The notes: generated by a model from the letters alone, not told the origin. 64,000 nt of DNA from Chloroherpeton thalassium ATCC 35110 (GCF_000020525.1 NC_011026.1:2276001-2340000); one strand, 5' to 3'; counted from the first letter of the stretch, positions 35,001 through 44,322 are shown. Translations and numbers: made by a program.

Positions 35001-36747
35001 CTGCGACGATGTCGCTCCGTCGGTCATCGAGTATTTGCTGCCGTTTTTTAGTCATGTGCAAGGAAAATTGCCTCTTACGGCAAGCGTGACCGGTTATTTT
35101 CCCAATCCAAAAATTTCCATAGAAACAAACCTGACAAACTTAAAAGCAACGGTGACCGCCTCACAAGTTCCCTATGTGTTTAACGGTAAAATTCAAGTTT
35201 CGCCCAGCAAAGTTGAGTGGGAAAATCTCTCCATAAAAGATTTTTATGGTGGCTCGGGCGCTAGTTCTGGTGTGGTTTTTATGGATAATTTCACCGTTAG
35301 GGATATCAGCATTAGCGGAAGCTGCCAAAAACTTCGCCTGTTTGATCGCGAAGACACCGGCGGGGAAGACCCGTTTGGTGAAATTACGGCCAGCACCAAT
35401 AATTTGCTTTTTTACGGAACGCTCAATTCGCCGGTTTTAGAAGGCAGCCTGGAAATTGATGCAACGCAATATACCATGTTTAAAAGTGGCGCGAGCAGCA
35501 AAGCGAAACTGGCCGAGGCTGGAAAATTCATCACTTACACGGCACGTGAGGATACTTCGCTCGAAGCCCGACTGAGTCGAGACGAGGGGTTGAACAAGAC
35601 TTTGAGTTTATTTCAAGAAGATTCTAAAAAGATCAAGCAGTCGACGGTTGAAGAATCGTTTATGGATAAGCTGCGCATCAGCAATTTTCTTGTGAAGAAT
35701 AAGCGACCCATTACCTTCTCCATCATTTTTGATAGGTACACCGGTGAGCGGCTTTTAGCTGAGATTAGCGAGACAAACCTAACTATTCAAAAACGAGGCC
35801 AAAACTACACGGCGCGGGGTTCGGTAAATATTTCTTCAGGAAAATATGATTTTGCGACCACCAGTTTTGATATTCGTTCCGGGGGAAAACTCACCTGGAA
35901 CAATGTGGATGTGAAAAATGCCACAATGGAAAGTTTGTATGCCGATAAGGACGTGCGCATCAACGATAATGAATCGAACGAGGTGGACGATGTGCAGCTT
36001 TCGCTTTACATTGGCGGCACGCTCACTAATCCGCAAGTTGAGATGGGCTATTGGCTAAACGGTTCTTCTCAGCCGTATTCCGCCGAAAGCGAATTTGGTG
36101 ATGAAACAAGCAACATCGACCCGAATGCTCAACTCAATGTCCTCACAATGCTATTTGCAAGGCAGTGGTATGTTAAGCCGGGCAGCTCATCAGCAATAGG
36201 CGGCAATAGTGCCCTAACAAGCATTGGCCTTTCAACTGGTGCGGGTTTGATTTCTTCGCAGCTTTCCCGACTGGCGACAGGCATTCCCGGGCTTCGCTCA
36301 GTGAATATTAACATCGCCAGTGATGCGGCAGGCACGCCAACCGGCGTGGATTTGTCCATTGCCCTAACCGTTCCTGGCACCGACGGTCGCTTGAAGCTCA
36401 TCACATCTGGTTCGACTGCAAAATCAACGGTGTCATCTACGGAAGACGCCGGCTATTATACCAATGAGCAGCGGCTCGAATATCAACTAACGGACAATGT
36501 TTCGGTTGAAGCCTATCGGTCGTTTGGGATAAATCGGAATACGTTTAGTTATGGCATTGGCGATCAGGTGTTGGAAGTTTGGGGAATGAGCATTTCCTAT
36601 CGAGAAGAATTTAGAACATGGAGCGAACTTTGGCAGCGAATTTTCAATGGCGAGGAGGAAAGTTTGCCAAAAGAAGAGGGAAAAGTCGAGCAAAATCCTC
36701 CGAACAAAAAGTCAGATCCAGTAAGCGCTGAGGTTGACAAAAGCTAA
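32017..36747 (+). CDS. TamB-domain translocation/assembly protein (AsmA-like)
   Basis: A 1576-residue protein that begins with a TTG codon giving an N-terminal membrane anchor (YVFRSLLFTITILLSLMVGFAALL). No better ATG precedes the anchor; the first in-frame ATG is at residue 22, in the anchor itself. The long middle is beta-rich AsmA-like repeat sequence, and the last 450 residues match the DUF490/TamB domain (LRISNFLVKNKRPITFS, TARGSVNISSGKYDFATTSFDI, LTMLFARQWYV and SIALTVPGTDGRLKL). TamB proteins form a bridge that carries lipids or outer-membrane proteins across the periplasm. TamA is not adjacent. 10 bp after hldE, so likely co-transcribed. Confidence 0.9.
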   Translation: MLKLLKYVFRSLLFTITILLSLMVGFAALLKTGTVSLLVKNQIEELFSRELNGRLSIWKFDIDLPSGINAYQVHLYIGRERIPALTLDTLSLRLSYADFSEKGFQKILVPRIYLSGLTIRAAQNDSGQINFANLIKSLPPELDSKKPESGTSFFPELNLPHVEIRHAQLQWRRPNQTLTLRDFAWQSELKIGPNFVNGVLEELHFYVPEKDFQLSKGLGYFVFNESRSELFSFELATPNSAVFLTASLDNFNIFSPVSTDSLARARVYLEANASRIGKRDIEKFLPNHPLSKTNWSISAKAKGSAEKLSIENFQVRSDSSRVNLNGELRNWNSFPNMQANIKLENCALNLLEVQKLLGVSVLSRVASLQTVRFSGEYRGGLREAQAALQLNAAGININAAGNFSLDKDSLPRYAVTLGMNKLDLSKITGNRSWKSRLNIAGKLSGKGFSFETMQSHFQGRVDTSFVAGRNIRSLALDVQLNRKRFNGSLQLSAGEQKITLDGEADFSHKHPTYSAEGALYALDLSKILLDTNFSSHLNLAYEFKGDGMDLKNFSAQFAAKFDSSNIRDFTIAAGNSLSFYIDQDSTSSSVEFLSDVLDFHGQGNFDLSRLQLIGEREVAVIWREFQRNNIFRNEESLADSKMVKLPFSNSEVSEDSLNSLPNLSVEYDLQLKKIDRLATLLQLGDFEMVGSLYGKLESSSSCFYSKTELDVASARFNDTYAVLDLKASISYTDSLLNSSDPAFNRFSSEIQMSGKKLKLGGNIFFDTDFIAAYRNREQYINLRSTNANTEGLIDLNAKIKIDEEQHYNIGIQNLSFATEDYLWMLNQGAKIELSRQAVRFENVFLENAEQQVHIDGFLELSGSGKIAVSVQNVALADFRRFVFADPEKRFTGNLNLNLNIEGTLNDPVMALQLWCDELAFDKMNLGHIQLQGAYAAQLLNLKLTANRETERYDSLDLPALPYNHITAQAFLPIDLRFSVDSTRLRQDKELFATLRCDDVAPSVIEYLLPFFSHVQGKLPLTASVTGYFPNPKISIETNLTNLKATVTASQVPYVFNGKIQVSPSKVEWENLSIKDFYGGSGASSGVVFMDNFTVRDISISGSCQKLRLFDREDTGGEDPFGEITASTNNLLFYGTLNSPVLEGSLEIDATQYTMFKSGASSKAKLAEAGKFITYTAREDTSLEARLSRDEGLNKTLSLFQEDSKKIKQSTVEESFMDKLRISNFLVKNKRPITFSIIFDRYTGERLLAEISETNLTIQKRGQNYTARGSVNISSGKYDFATTSFDIRSGGKLTWNNVDVKNATMESLYADKDVRINDNESNEVDDVQLSLYIGGTLTNPQVEMGYWLNGSSQPYSAESEFGDETSNIDPNAQLNVLTMLFARQWYVKPGSSSAIGGNSALTSIGLSTGAGLISSQLSRLATGIPGLRSVNINIASDAAGTPTGVDLSIALTVPGTDGRLKLITSGSTAKSTVSSTEDAGYYTNEQRLEYQLTDNVSVEAYRSFGINRNTFSYGIGDQVLEVWGMSISYREEFRTWSELWQRIFNGEEESLPKEEGKVEQNPPNKKSDPVSAEVDKS

Positions 36748-36766
36748 ACGGTTAATTAAAAGAATT

Positions 36767-38020
36767 ATGAAACTGCTTGGAAAAAAAATCTTGCTCGGTG
36801 TGTCGGGAGGCATTGCCGCTTATAAAATTCCGAATTTAGTTCGGTTGTTGAAAAAGAATGGGGCGGAAGTTCAGGTGCTGATGACGGCATCCGCTGCTGA
36901 GTTTGCCAGTCCGCTGGCGCTTGCGACGGTTTCGGAAAATAAAGTGCTGACGGAAATTTTCCCCGATTCGGCGCACGAAGCCAAAGCAGAATGGACTTGC
37001 CATATTTCGCTCGGTGAGTGGGCAGATCTGTTTGTCATTGCGCCCGCCACGGCCAACACGATTGGCAAACTGGCTTCGGGACTTTGTGACGACATGCTTT
37101 CGGCGGCTTTCCTTACGCTTCGTCCGGCAAAACCGCGACTCATTTTCCCCTCGATGGACGGCGAAATGTATTTTGCCAAAGCCGTGCAGCGCAATTTAGC
37201 TCAGCTCAAAGCCGACGGCTGTGAGGTTATAGAGCCGGAAACGGGTTCGCTGGCTTCTGGCCTAACGGGCATGGGTAGAATGCCCGACCCTGAAACCATT
37301 TTTGATCGCATTGTGAAAACGTATGATTCGAATGAAGATGCTGAATTGTGCCGCGCTTTTGATGGAAAAAATGTGGTGGTGACAGCCGGCGCGACACGCG
37401 AAAAAATCGACGACGTGCGATTTATTTCGAATTATTCCTCCGGCAAAATGGGTTTTGCATTGGCCGCGTCGGCGGCAAAACTTGGCGCAAAGGTGACGCT
37501 GATCACTGGCAAAACCGCGCTGCAAACGCCGCAAGGGGTTCAGCGAATCGATGTAGAAAGCGCGCGTGAAATGCTCGTTGCAGCAGAAGCGTTTTTTACC
37601 GCATGCGACATGTTCATTGCCGCCGCTGCCGTTGCCGACTATCGACCGGCCAGCCCGCACGAAGGCAAAATCAAAAAGTCAGAAAACGTTTTTGAAATTC
37701 AATTGGTCAAAAATCCAGATATTCTTCAACTTTTTGGCACACAAAAAAGCTCGAAGCAAGTGGCCATTGGCTTTGCGCTGGAAGCACAAAATCCGATGGA
37801 AAATGCCAAGGAAAAATTGGCCAAAAAGAATCTGGATTTAATTGTTCTCAATTCGGCCAGCGAGCCAGGCGCGGGTTTCGAAGTCGATACCAACGTGGTA
37901 ACTTTAATCGGAAAAGACGGTACTTTAGAAAAATTGCCGTTAATGAGTAAGCTGGAAGTCGCGAAGGTGATTCTGAAAAAATCAAGTTTTTTCTTCGGAA
38001 AAGATATGTTATTAAGCTAA
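36767..38020 (+). CDS. coaBC: Bifunctional phosphopantothenoylcysteine decarboxylase / phosphopantothenate-cysteine ligase
   Basis: A 417-residue two-domain enzyme of coenzyme A synthesis. The CoaC flavoprotein half starts with KKILLGVSGGIAAYKIPNLV and holds the catalytic His in WTCHISLGEWADLFVIAPATANT and the conserved PSMDGEMY. The CoaB half starts near residue 200 with VVVTAGATREKIDDVRFISNYSSGKMG, quoted as its AGATRE and NYSSGKMG motifs, and has AAAVADYRPA and LVKNPDIL. I use the ATG at 36767; a TTG at 36734 would overlap the TamB gene by 14 bp. The protein is complete and cytosolic. Confidence 0.96.
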   Translation: MKLLGKKILLGVSGGIAAYKIPNLVRLLKKNGAEVQVLMTASAAEFASPLALATVSENKVLTEIFPDSAHEAKAEWTCHISLGEWADLFVIAPATANTIGKLASGLCDDMLSAAFLTLRPAKPRLIFPSMDGEMYFAKAVQRNLAQLKADGCEVIEPETGSLASGLTGMGRMPDPETIFDRIVKTYDSNEDAELCRAFDGKNVVVTAGATREKIDDVRFISNYSSGKMGFALAASAAKLGAKVTLITGKTALQTPQGVQRIDVESAREMLVAAEAFFTACDMFIAAAAVADYRPASPHEGKIKKSENVFEIQLVKNPDILQLFGTQKSSKQVAIGFALEAQNPMENAKEKLAKKNLDLIVLNSASEPGAGFEVDTNVVTLIGKDGTLEKLPLMSKLEVAKVILKKSSFFFGKDMLLS

Positions 38021-38104
38021 TAGCTACCGGATGATAACTTCTGATCAAGAAACGGGGTTCTAACAGCTTACATTTGTTAATTCTATCAAGATTTGGGAAA
38101 GCTC

Positions 38105-38731
38105 ATGCAGGGGGATTTATTCGATAATGCCGAGCAATCGGAGCCGCTCTCGCCCGAAGAAGCGCTTCAGAAGTACAAGACGCTTTCGGCGCTTTATGAT
38201 GCAACAAAAGATTGCAAAAAGTGCCAGTTGGGGGAGCTTCGCACGAAATATGTGTTCGGTGAAGGAAACGAGCGAGCCAAATTGGTACTGATCGGTGAGG
38301 CGCCAGGCGCCGATGAAGATGCTCAGGGTCGGCCATTTGTTGGGCGTTCCGGGCAGCTGCTCACAAAGATTATGGAAGCCATTCACTTTTCGCGTGAGGA
38401 AATCTACATTTGCAACATTTTGAAGTGCAGGCCGCCAAACAATCGCGAGCCTCAAGCCGATGAAGTGGCCGCCTGTTTGCCGCATTTATATCGGCAATTG
38501 GAAATAATCAAGCCGAAAATCATTCTTGCGCTCGGGCGCGTTGCCGCAAATGTATTGCTGGAAAATAAGCAGTCCATGTCGGCCATGCGCGGCAAAGTGA
38601 TCAAGTGGCGCAACAGCGATGTATTCGTGACCTACCATCCGGCAGCATTGCTAAGAAATCCAAATTGGAAAAGACTTTGCTGGGAAGATGTTCAGGCGTT
38701 GAAACGGCATTATGACGAAAAGCATGCGTGA
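38105..38731 (+). CDS. Family 4 uracil-DNA glycosylase (4Fe-4S)
   Basis: A 208-residue DNA-repair enzyme that removes uracil from DNA. The start is the ATG at 38105, with GGGAAAG six to ten bases upstream; a TTG at 38093 is also in frame. Motif A is GEAPGADEDAQGRPFVGRSG, motif B is TYHPAALLRN. Iron-sulfur ligands are C37, C40, C108 and C124, the spacing of family 4 enzymes. The N-terminus has an extra 25 residues before the first Cys pair. It lies between coaBC and dnaB; the pairing with a replication gene makes sense but is probably incidental. Confidence 0.93.
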   Translation: MQGDLFDNAEQSEPLSPEEALQKYKTLSALYDATKDCKKCQLGELRTKYVFGEGNERAKLVLIGEAPGADEDAQGRPFVGRSGQLLTKIMEAIHFSREEIYICNILKCRPPNNREPQADEVAACLPHLYRQLEIIKPKIILALGRVAANVLLENKQSMSAMRGKVIKWRNSDVFVTYHPAALLRNPNWKRLCWEDVQALKRHYDEKHA

Positions 38732-38788
38732 CGAATTGATGAGAATATAAAACAGGTTTCAACTTAACTTTTACCCAAAGTGTCAAAT

Positions 38789-40381
38789 ATGCAAGGTGGT
38801 GAGGGTTTTATAGGTCGCAGTCAAGGTGCAAGTGGCGCCTACCCGCTTGAAAAAATGCTTGGCCCAAAGCGCACCTTCCGCTCGGAAATTGATTTTTCTC
38901 AAGAAGGGCGAATTCCGCCTTCCGCTTTTGAGGTTGAGCAAGAAGTGCTCGGTTGCATTTTGCTGCAGGGGGAAGCAATCGAAAAAGTCATTGAAAAATT
39001 TGCAGATGATTCAGACGACATTTTTTACGACAGCCGGCATCGGATTATTTATAAAGCCATGCTTCGGCTCTATACGCGCCGTGATCCGATTGACTTGATT
39101 ACGCTTGGCGATGAGCTCAAGCGCAACGAAGAGCTCGAGCGCGTTGGTGGGAATTATTATTTAGCCTCGCTTTCCAACAAAGTTGTCTCCGCCGCCAATG
39201 TGGAATATTACGCGATGATTGTAAAGGAAAAATATCTTTATCGTCGCTTAATTGCTCTTTCTTCGCAGGTTTCGAAATTGGCTTATGAGCAATCGATGGA
39301 TGTTTTTGACTTGATGGAGCAGACTTCACAGGAAGTGTTTAAAATTTCACAAGCCGGCATTAAAAAAAACGCAACACATATTAAGCCCTTGCTCAAGGAA
39401 TCCGCAAAAGTGATTGAATTGCTTCGCTCTCGCAAGGAATCGGTGACCGGCATTCCCTCCGGCTTTTCGGATTTAGATCGATTGACGGCGGGCTTTCAAA
39501 AGTCCGATATGATTATCATTGCCGCGCGGCCTTCCACTGGTAAAACGGCTTTTGCGCTTTCGCTTACTCGCCATGCAGCCGTTGAAGGCAAAAGCGCTGT
39601 ATTGGTTTTTAGTTTGGAAATGGCTGAAATTCAGCTTGCCACGCGTATGCTTTGTTCAGAAGCTTTTGTGGAATCTCAGTTGGTGCGTACGGGAAGAATT
39701 TCTTCCAGCGATATGACGAGCATCGTTTCGCGCATGGACAGGCTCTCGCAGGCGGAAATTTACATTGATGACACGCCATCTATTTCAATTGTTGAGCTTG
39801 GGGCAAAAGCCCGCCGGATGAAGCAGGAAAAAAATATTGGAATGATCATTGTGGATTATCTGCAATTGATCACGGCGATGAAAGACGGGCGAACAAACCG
39901 CGAACAAGAAATCGCGCAGATTTCGCGTTCATTAAAAGCGTTGGCCAAAGAATTGGAAATTCCGGTCATTGCGCTTGCGCAGCTGAATCGTTCGGTGGAG
40001 CAGCGAGGCGGCGACCGGCGGCCTCAGCTTAGCGATCTTCGCGAATCCGGATCGATTGAGCAAGACGCCGACGTCGTGATGTTTCTTTCCCGACCAGAAT
40101 CACATGGCATTGAAAACTTCCCGGATGGAACCTCTACAAAAGATGTCATTGAGGTCATTATCGGTAAGCAGCGTAACGGGCCAATTGGCGATGTGCGCTT
40201 GAAATTCCTCCGCCAATACGGTCGCTTCGAATCGATGAGCGCCGTTTATTCCGATGCCGATTTTCAATTGCATGAGCCTGAACAGGCCACGATTGAAAAA
40301 GCCGCCGATCAGCTTGAGCATCAGAATCAGTTACCGCCGCCGTCCGGTTCACTTCTCAATCCTGAAGATGCGCCGTTCTAA
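38789..40381 (+). CDS. dnaB: Replicative DNA helicase
   Basis: A 530-residue DnaB. The N-terminal domain (PPSAFEVEQEVLGCILLQGEAIEK) and the RecA-like C-terminal domain are both present: Walker A in IAARPSTGKTAFALSL, Walker B region MIIVDYLQLI, then EIAQISRSLKALAKELEIPVIALAQLNR, quoted as its ALAQLNR motif, and RPQLSDLRESGSIEQDAD. No intein interrupts the P-loop. The ATG at 38789 is used; a GTG at 38780 would add three residues. An N-terminal extension of about 40 residues precedes the conserved domain. It closes with a terminator. Confidence 0.96.
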   Translation: MQGGEGFIGRSQGASGAYPLEKMLGPKRTFRSEIDFSQEGRIPPSAFEVEQEVLGCILLQGEAIEKVIEKFADDSDDIFYDSRHRIIYKAMLRLYTRRDPIDLITLGDELKRNEELERVGGNYYLASLSNKVVSAANVEYYAMIVKEKYLYRRLIALSSQVSKLAYEQSMDVFDLMEQTSQEVFKISQAGIKKNATHIKPLLKESAKVIELLRSRKESVTGIPSGFSDLDRLTAGFQKSDMIIIAARPSTGKTAFALSLTRHAAVEGKSAVLVFSLEMAEIQLATRMLCSEAFVESQLVRTGRISSSDMTSIVSRMDRLSQAEIYIDDTPSISIVELGAKARRMKQEKNIGMIIVDYLQLITAMKDGRTNREQEIAQISRSLKALAKELEIPVIALAQLNRSVEQRGGDRRPQLSDLRESGSIEQDADVVMFLSRPESHGIENFPDGTSTKDVIEVIIGKQRNGPIGDVRLKFLRQYGRFESMSAVYSDADFQLHEPEQATIEKAADQLEHQNQLPPPSGSLLNPEDAPF

Positions 40382-40426
40382 GCCAAGCCGCGCACGCGAT
40401 AAAAAACTTCGATCACATAGAAATTC

Positions 40427-40457
40427 AAAAGCCTGAACGAAACCGCTCAGGCTTTTT
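40427..40457 (+). terminator. Rho-independent terminator after dnaB
   Basis: AAAAGCCTGA (40427-40436) pairs with TCAGGCTTTT (40447-40456) over a 10-base loop. The symmetrical A and T tracts make it usable from both strands; the convergent lipoprotein gene ends at 40514. Confidence 0.88.
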
Positions 40458-40513
40458 GCTTTCGATAAAAAACGATTCAGCAGTAAATCGGAAAATAATG
40501 GGGGCGAGCCGTG

Positions 40514-40975
40514 TTAGTTGCTCTTCAATTGAAGCGTGAATTTAAATATTTCGGCAGAACGAAGTTCCGATGAGCTGTTTCTCACAAAAACGGTGTAGTA
40601 AAGCGAATCGACTTTTAGCGTGTCGTTGATGATGGTTTGAAAATGCGGCAAAGAATCTAAGAAGTTGTAAGAAAGCGCGAGTTCGGTTTCGTTATAAACA
40701 TCGTAGCGAAGCACGCTGCCGTCGTCCTCATCTGCCGTTGTGATGTTGCTACTTTTGTCCAAGATAACCGTGTAAATCACATCACCGGAAATGTCGCTCT
40801 GAGTAGACCATTCGAAGTGGAGGCTGTCGCCGGCAAGTGAATCTAATGTGATAACTTCATTGTTGGTCGGAGACTCCAAGTAAAGGGTCTCGGCAATGTC
40901 GTTATCCGAATCGTCATCGCTGCAAGCGGTGGCAAAAAGCAAGAGCAAAAGGGTAAGAAAAAACGATTTTTTCAT
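40514..40975 (-). CDS. Small lipoprotein with a SusE-like beta domain
   Basis: A 153-residue protein with a lipoprotein signal (KKSFFLTLLLLLFATAC, lipid-accepting Cys near residue 18) and an Asp-rich linker (SDDDSDNDIAE). The mature part has the pattern LYLESPTNNEVITLDS ... LHFEWSTQSD ... YTVILDKSSN, like the Ig-type repeats of SusE/SusF-type outer-membrane starch-binding lipoproteins, but it is only one domain and the match is by eye. The ATG at 40975 is used; a TTG three codons upstream is in frame. Acidic residues right after the Cys suit surface or outer-membrane sorting in Bacteroidota-like bacteria. Confidence 0.7.
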   Translation of the reverse strand: MKKSFFLTLLLLLFATACSDDDSDNDIAETLYLESPTNNEVITLDSLAGDSLHFEWSTQSDISGDVIYTVILDKSSNITTADEDDGSVLRYDVYNETELALSYNFLDSLPHFQTIINDTLKVDSLYYTVFVRNSSSELRSAEIFKFTLQLKSN

Positions 40976-41115
40976 TGATGCCAAAAGAAATAAGTGTTGC
41001 TATTCAAAAGAAAGTGTGAACCGTCACGCGGCATAATACCAAAATAAGCTGACTTTACAGAGGCGGATTTTTATCCGCTTTCTGCTGGTGGCCAAATGCG
41101 TTGCTGAATAACAGG

Positions 41116-42528
41116 TTAAGGCGAGGTTTCAAGGCCATGTCGTTTTCGAATTTCCCAAAGCGATTTGGGCGAAATGCCCAAAATTCGAGCGGCCTCGGTG
41201 TAGTTTTTTGAGCAGGTTGTCAGCACGGTTTTGATATAAGCCAGCTTGACCTCTTCAAGGCTTTTGCCCGTTTCGATGCAAAAAAGATTTTCCTTGATTT
41301 CTTGCTTGGTGTCGGTTTGGATGGCGGTCAGCGTAATTTGGTCGGCAGTGATGAGTTGGCTTGCGGGTGCAAAAATCACTGCGCGCTCAATCACGTTACG
41401 GAGTTCACGAACATTTCCTTTCCAAAGATGACGACGCAAAACGGCTTTGGCGGTTTCTGTTAAGCCCGGAAGTGGCTTGTTCATTTCCTGGGAAAATCGT
41501 TGCACGAAGCGTTCGGCAAGCAAAATCACATCTTCGCCAAGCTCGCGAAGCGGCGGCATGAGAAACGAAATCACATTGATGCGATAAAATAAATCCTCAC
41601 GAAATTTTCCTGCGGTAACCTTTTCTTCCAACGACGCGTTGGTGGCGCAAATCAAGCGAACATCGGCTGTGATGGGTTTTGTGCCGCCCACTCGCCGAAA
41701 CGCTTTGGTTTCAAGCACCGAAAGCAATTTTGACTGAACAGCCATCGAGGCAGAGTCAATTTCATCAAGAAAAATTGTTCCGCCATCGGCAATTTCAAAA
41801 AGACCTTTTTTGGTGGATTTTGCGTCGGTGAAAGCGCCTTGTTCATGACCAAAAAGCTCGGCTTCGAGCAGCGTTTCCGGTAGCGCGGCGCAATTAATTT
41901 CAATAAATTTTCCAGCAGATTGACGGCGCGATAGCTTATGAATAATAGAGGCAGCCAAGTTTTTACCGGTGCCGGTTTCGCCGCGAATGAGAACCGTGGA
42001 GTCGATGCCGGAAATTTGTTCCAGCATGGCGCGCAAGCTTTTCATTGCGGAGCTATTTCCAATGAGTTCAACGGGGCGAAGCTGCGTGACTTCTTGTTGC
42101 AGCTTTTCGACTTCGGTTTTGTAGCGAGCCGTTTCTTCATGCAGTTCGACGCTGCGAATTGCGCGGTGAATCAGCTCTTTTAGAACGTTAAAATTTGCGG
42201 TTGAAACTGAACCCGCCGTATTCTTTTCCAAATAGTGAAACGCGCCTTGTTTGAGCACTTCCACAGCCGCTTCCACAGAGCCGTAGGCGGTCATCACAAT
42301 AATGGGAACTTCAGGAAATCGCTCTTTGATGAGCATGGTGAGTTCGAGCCCGTTGGTTTCCGGCATCGCATAATCAGAAATGACCAGCGCTGGCGGCTCG
42401 GTTTCGATTTGTTTGAGGCAAGTTTTCGCGTCAGGGAAAAGTTGTACCTGATAGTCTTTAGAAAGGACTTTGTTCAGAAGTAATCTGAAACTTGGGTCAT
42501 CGTCAACAATGTATAACGTCCGTTTCAT
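41116..42528 (-). CDS. Sigma-54-dependent response regulator (NtrC class)
   Basis: A 470-residue protein with three domains. The receiver has the acidic pair D10-D11, phospho-acceptor D52 in LVISDYAMPETNG and the usual MTAYG and K in EKN. The AAA+ domain has Walker A GETGTGKN, the sigma-54 contact loop as GAFTDA instead of GAFTGA, and FLDEIDSAS. The Fis-type helix-turn-helix is YTEAARILGISPKSLWEIRKRHG, quoted for its AARILGIS turn. It should activate sigma-54 promoters when phosphorylated. No sensor kinase is adjacent and no target is evident. The T-D variant in the contact loop occurs in other regulators. Confidence 0.93.
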   Translation of the reverse strand: MKRTLYIVDDDPSFRLLLNKVLSKDYQVQLFPDAKTCLKQIETEPPALVISDYAMPETNGLELTMLIKERFPEVPIIVMTAYGSVEAAVEVLKQGAFHYLEKNTAGSVSTANFNVLKELIHRAIRSVELHEETARYKTEVEKLQQEVTQLRPVELIGNSSAMKSLRAMLEQISGIDSTVLIRGETGTGKNLAASIIHKLSRRQSAGKFIEINCAALPETLLEAELFGHEQGAFTDAKSTKKGLFEIADGGTIFLDEIDSASMAVQSKLLSVLETKAFRRVGGTKPITADVRLICATNASLEEKVTAGKFREDLFYRINVISFLMPPLRELGEDVILLAERFVQRFSQEMNKPLPGLTETAKAVLRRHLWKGNVRELRNVIERAVIFAPASQLITADQITLTAIQTDTKQEIKENLFCIETGKSLEEVKLAYIKTVLTTCSKNYTEAARILGISPKSLWEIRKRHGLETSP

Positions 42529-42846
42529 CGTGTTATGATTTCATCAAAACAAATGCCAAGCCTTACTTATTTGGGAGGATCCCTATAAAAAGGGAACACG
42601 CTAAATACTCAGATTGTCCCTAAAATACAAATCTTGCACAGAAGATTCATGATTAATTTCAATCTTTGAAAAAGCCTTCACTTTGAGTTCAATGTTCCTG
42701 AAATATGCTCTGGATGGGTTGAATGTAAAAGCCACCTTTTGGTTTAAAAAGCCTGTAAGCTCCGTTTTTTAACGCGTGGTGTTTCGTGCAAGATTTGTAT
42801 CTTTATTTTTTTAACAGAAGGGTTTCTTACACAAGACAATTTATAA
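42529..42846. other. Divergent regulatory region between the NtrC-class gene and lpxC/fabZ
   Basis: About 318 bp between divergent starts. It must hold promoters for both genes. A TATCTTTA element at 42798 resembles a Bacteroidota -7 box but no matching TTTG box is placed correctly. The GG...GC pair at 42778-42789 has the wrong spacing (10 instead of 12) for a sigma-54 promoter. No gene or RNA is visible. Confidence 0.4.
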
Positions 42847-44271
42847 ATGCTGATTTATCAACGCACACTCAAAAAAGAAGTTTCTCTTTGGGGCACCGGA
42901 TTGCATACCGGAAAAGATTGCATGATTACCTTCAAACCTGCGCCCGAAGGTTATGGATATCGATTTGTTCGCACCGACCTTCCTGACTCGCCTGAAATCC
43001 CTGCAGATATTGATCACGTTGTGGATATTCGTAGAGGGACAACCATCGGAATTGGCGATGCGAAAATTCACACGACTGAGCATGTGTTGTCGGCGCTTTA
43101 CGGGTTAGAAATTGACAACTGCCGAATTGAACTGACGGGTCCAGAACCGCCGGTTTGCGATGGAAGTTCCAAGCCGTTTGTCGATGCCATTCTTTCTGTC
43201 GGGTTGCAAAATCAATCTGAGCCCAAGAACTACTTGGTTATTAACGAGACAATTGAGTATCACGAACCAGAACGGAACATTAGCATTGTTGCGCTGCCGT
43301 TAGATAGCTTCCGCATAACGGTTATGGTTGATTACAAAAATCCGGCATTAGGCTCGCAGCATTCCGGTTTGTTCAACTTGGAAAAGGAATTTGTGAATGA
43401 TTTTGCCTCAAGTCGCACGTTCTGTTTTCTAAGTGAAGTTTCTGAATTGGCTAATCAAGGCTTAATCAAAGGCGGCGATATTGAAAATGCGGTTGTCATT
43501 GTCGACCAAAAAATGGCGCAGCATGAGCTCGAAGCGTTGGCGAAAAAAATTGGTGAAGATGGCAGCCAACTGTGCATCGGCGAAAATGGAATTTTGAATA
43601 ATCGCGAATTGCGTTTCCCGAACGAGCCGGCTCGCCATAAATTGCTCGACATGCTGGGCGATTTGGCACTTTTGGGAATGCCGATTAAAGCTCAAGTGCT
43701 GGCAGCGCGTCCTGGCCATGCGGCCAATGTGGAGTTTGTTAAAAAGCTTCGCAAGTATGCTGAGCGCAATAAGTTAGCGCAAAAATTTCAGCACGAGCGT
43801 AAAGCCGGGATCATTTTTGACAGCCAAGCCATTGCGCGCATTATTCCGCACCGTTATCCATTTTTGCTAATTGATAAAATTGTGGAATTCGAACTCGATG
43901 AGCGCATTGTTGGTGTGAAAAATGTCACCATCAATGAACCGTTTTTCCAAGGCCACTTTCCGGGCAATCCAATTATGCCTGGCGTGCTCATTTTGGAAGC
44001 GATGGCGCAATCTGGCGGCATCATGCTTTTGAATGGAAACGAAGGCTTTCACGATAAGCTCGTCTTTTTCATGGGGATTGATAAAGCGCGTTTCCGTAAA
44101 CCGGTGGTGCCGGGCGACACGCTCACGATTGAGTCCATTATGAAAAATCGTCGCCGGAATGTTTGCATGTTTAGCTCGAAAGCGTATGTGCGCGGCGAGC
44201 TTGTCTGTGAAGCAGAATTGATGGCGACCGTCATCGACAAAAAAGACGCGGAGAAAAAAGCTAAAGTTTAA
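42847..44271 (+). CDS. lpxC/fabZ: Fused UDP-3-O-acyl-N-acetylglucosamine deacetylase / 3-hydroxyacyl-ACP dehydratase
   Basis: A 474-residue fusion. The LpxC half (to about residue 300) starts with [20 protein letters not shown] and holds the zinc-ligand H79 in [31 protein letters not shown], and the second metal site in [14 protein letters not shown]. The FabZ half starts near residue 325: H335 in [13 protein letters not shown] is the catalytic His, and [21 protein letters not shown] contains the Glu. LpxC commits UDP-GlcNAc to lipid A; FabZ dehydrates 3-hydroxyacyl-ACP, the shared precursor. This fusion is characteristic of Bacteroidota and Chlorobi. A terminator follows. Confidence 0.97.
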   Translation: MLIYQRTLKKEVSLWGTGLHTGKDCMITFKPAPEGYGYRFVRTDLPDSPEIPADIDHVVDIRRGTTIGIGDAKIHTTEHVLSALYGLEIDNCRIELTGPEPPVCDGSSKPFVDAILSVGLQNQSEPKNYLVINETIEYHEPERNISIVALPLDSFRITVMVDYKNPALGSQHSGLFNLEKEFVNDFASSRTFCFLSEVSELANQGLIKGGDIENAVVIVDQKMAQHELEALAKKIGEDGSQLCIGENGILNNRELRFPNEPARHKLLDMLGDLALLGMPIKAQVLAARPGHAANVEFVKKLRKYAERNKLAQKFQHERKAGIIFDSQAIARIIPHRYPFLLIDKIVEFELDERIVGVKNVTINEPFFQGHFPGNPIMPGVLILEAMAQSGGIMLLNGNEGFHDKLVFFMGIDKARFRKPVVPGDTLTIESIMKNRRRNVCMFSSKAYVRGELVCEAELMATVIDKKDAEKKAKV

Positions 44272-44280
44272 TTTATCACG

Positions 44281-44322
44281 CCATAAAGAATCCGTGCTGC
44301 TATGGGTTCTTTATGGGTTTTA
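44281..44322 (+). terminator. Terminator-like hairpin after lpxC/fabZ
   Basis: CCATAAAGAATCC (44281-44293) pairs with GGGTTCTTTATGG (44304-44316) with one G-T wobble and a 10-base loop, followed by GTTTTATC. The T-run is short, so termination may be partial. Confidence 0.7.

Noticed and set aside
41061-41080. Terminator after the NtrC-class gene (GCGGAT/ATCCGC hairpin)
   Set aside because: The stem is only 6 bp and no T-run follows on the minus strand.
42778-42790. Sigma-54 promoter upstream of lpxC/fabZ
   Set aside because: GG and GC elements are 10 bases apart instead of the required 12 and the flanking consensus is missing.
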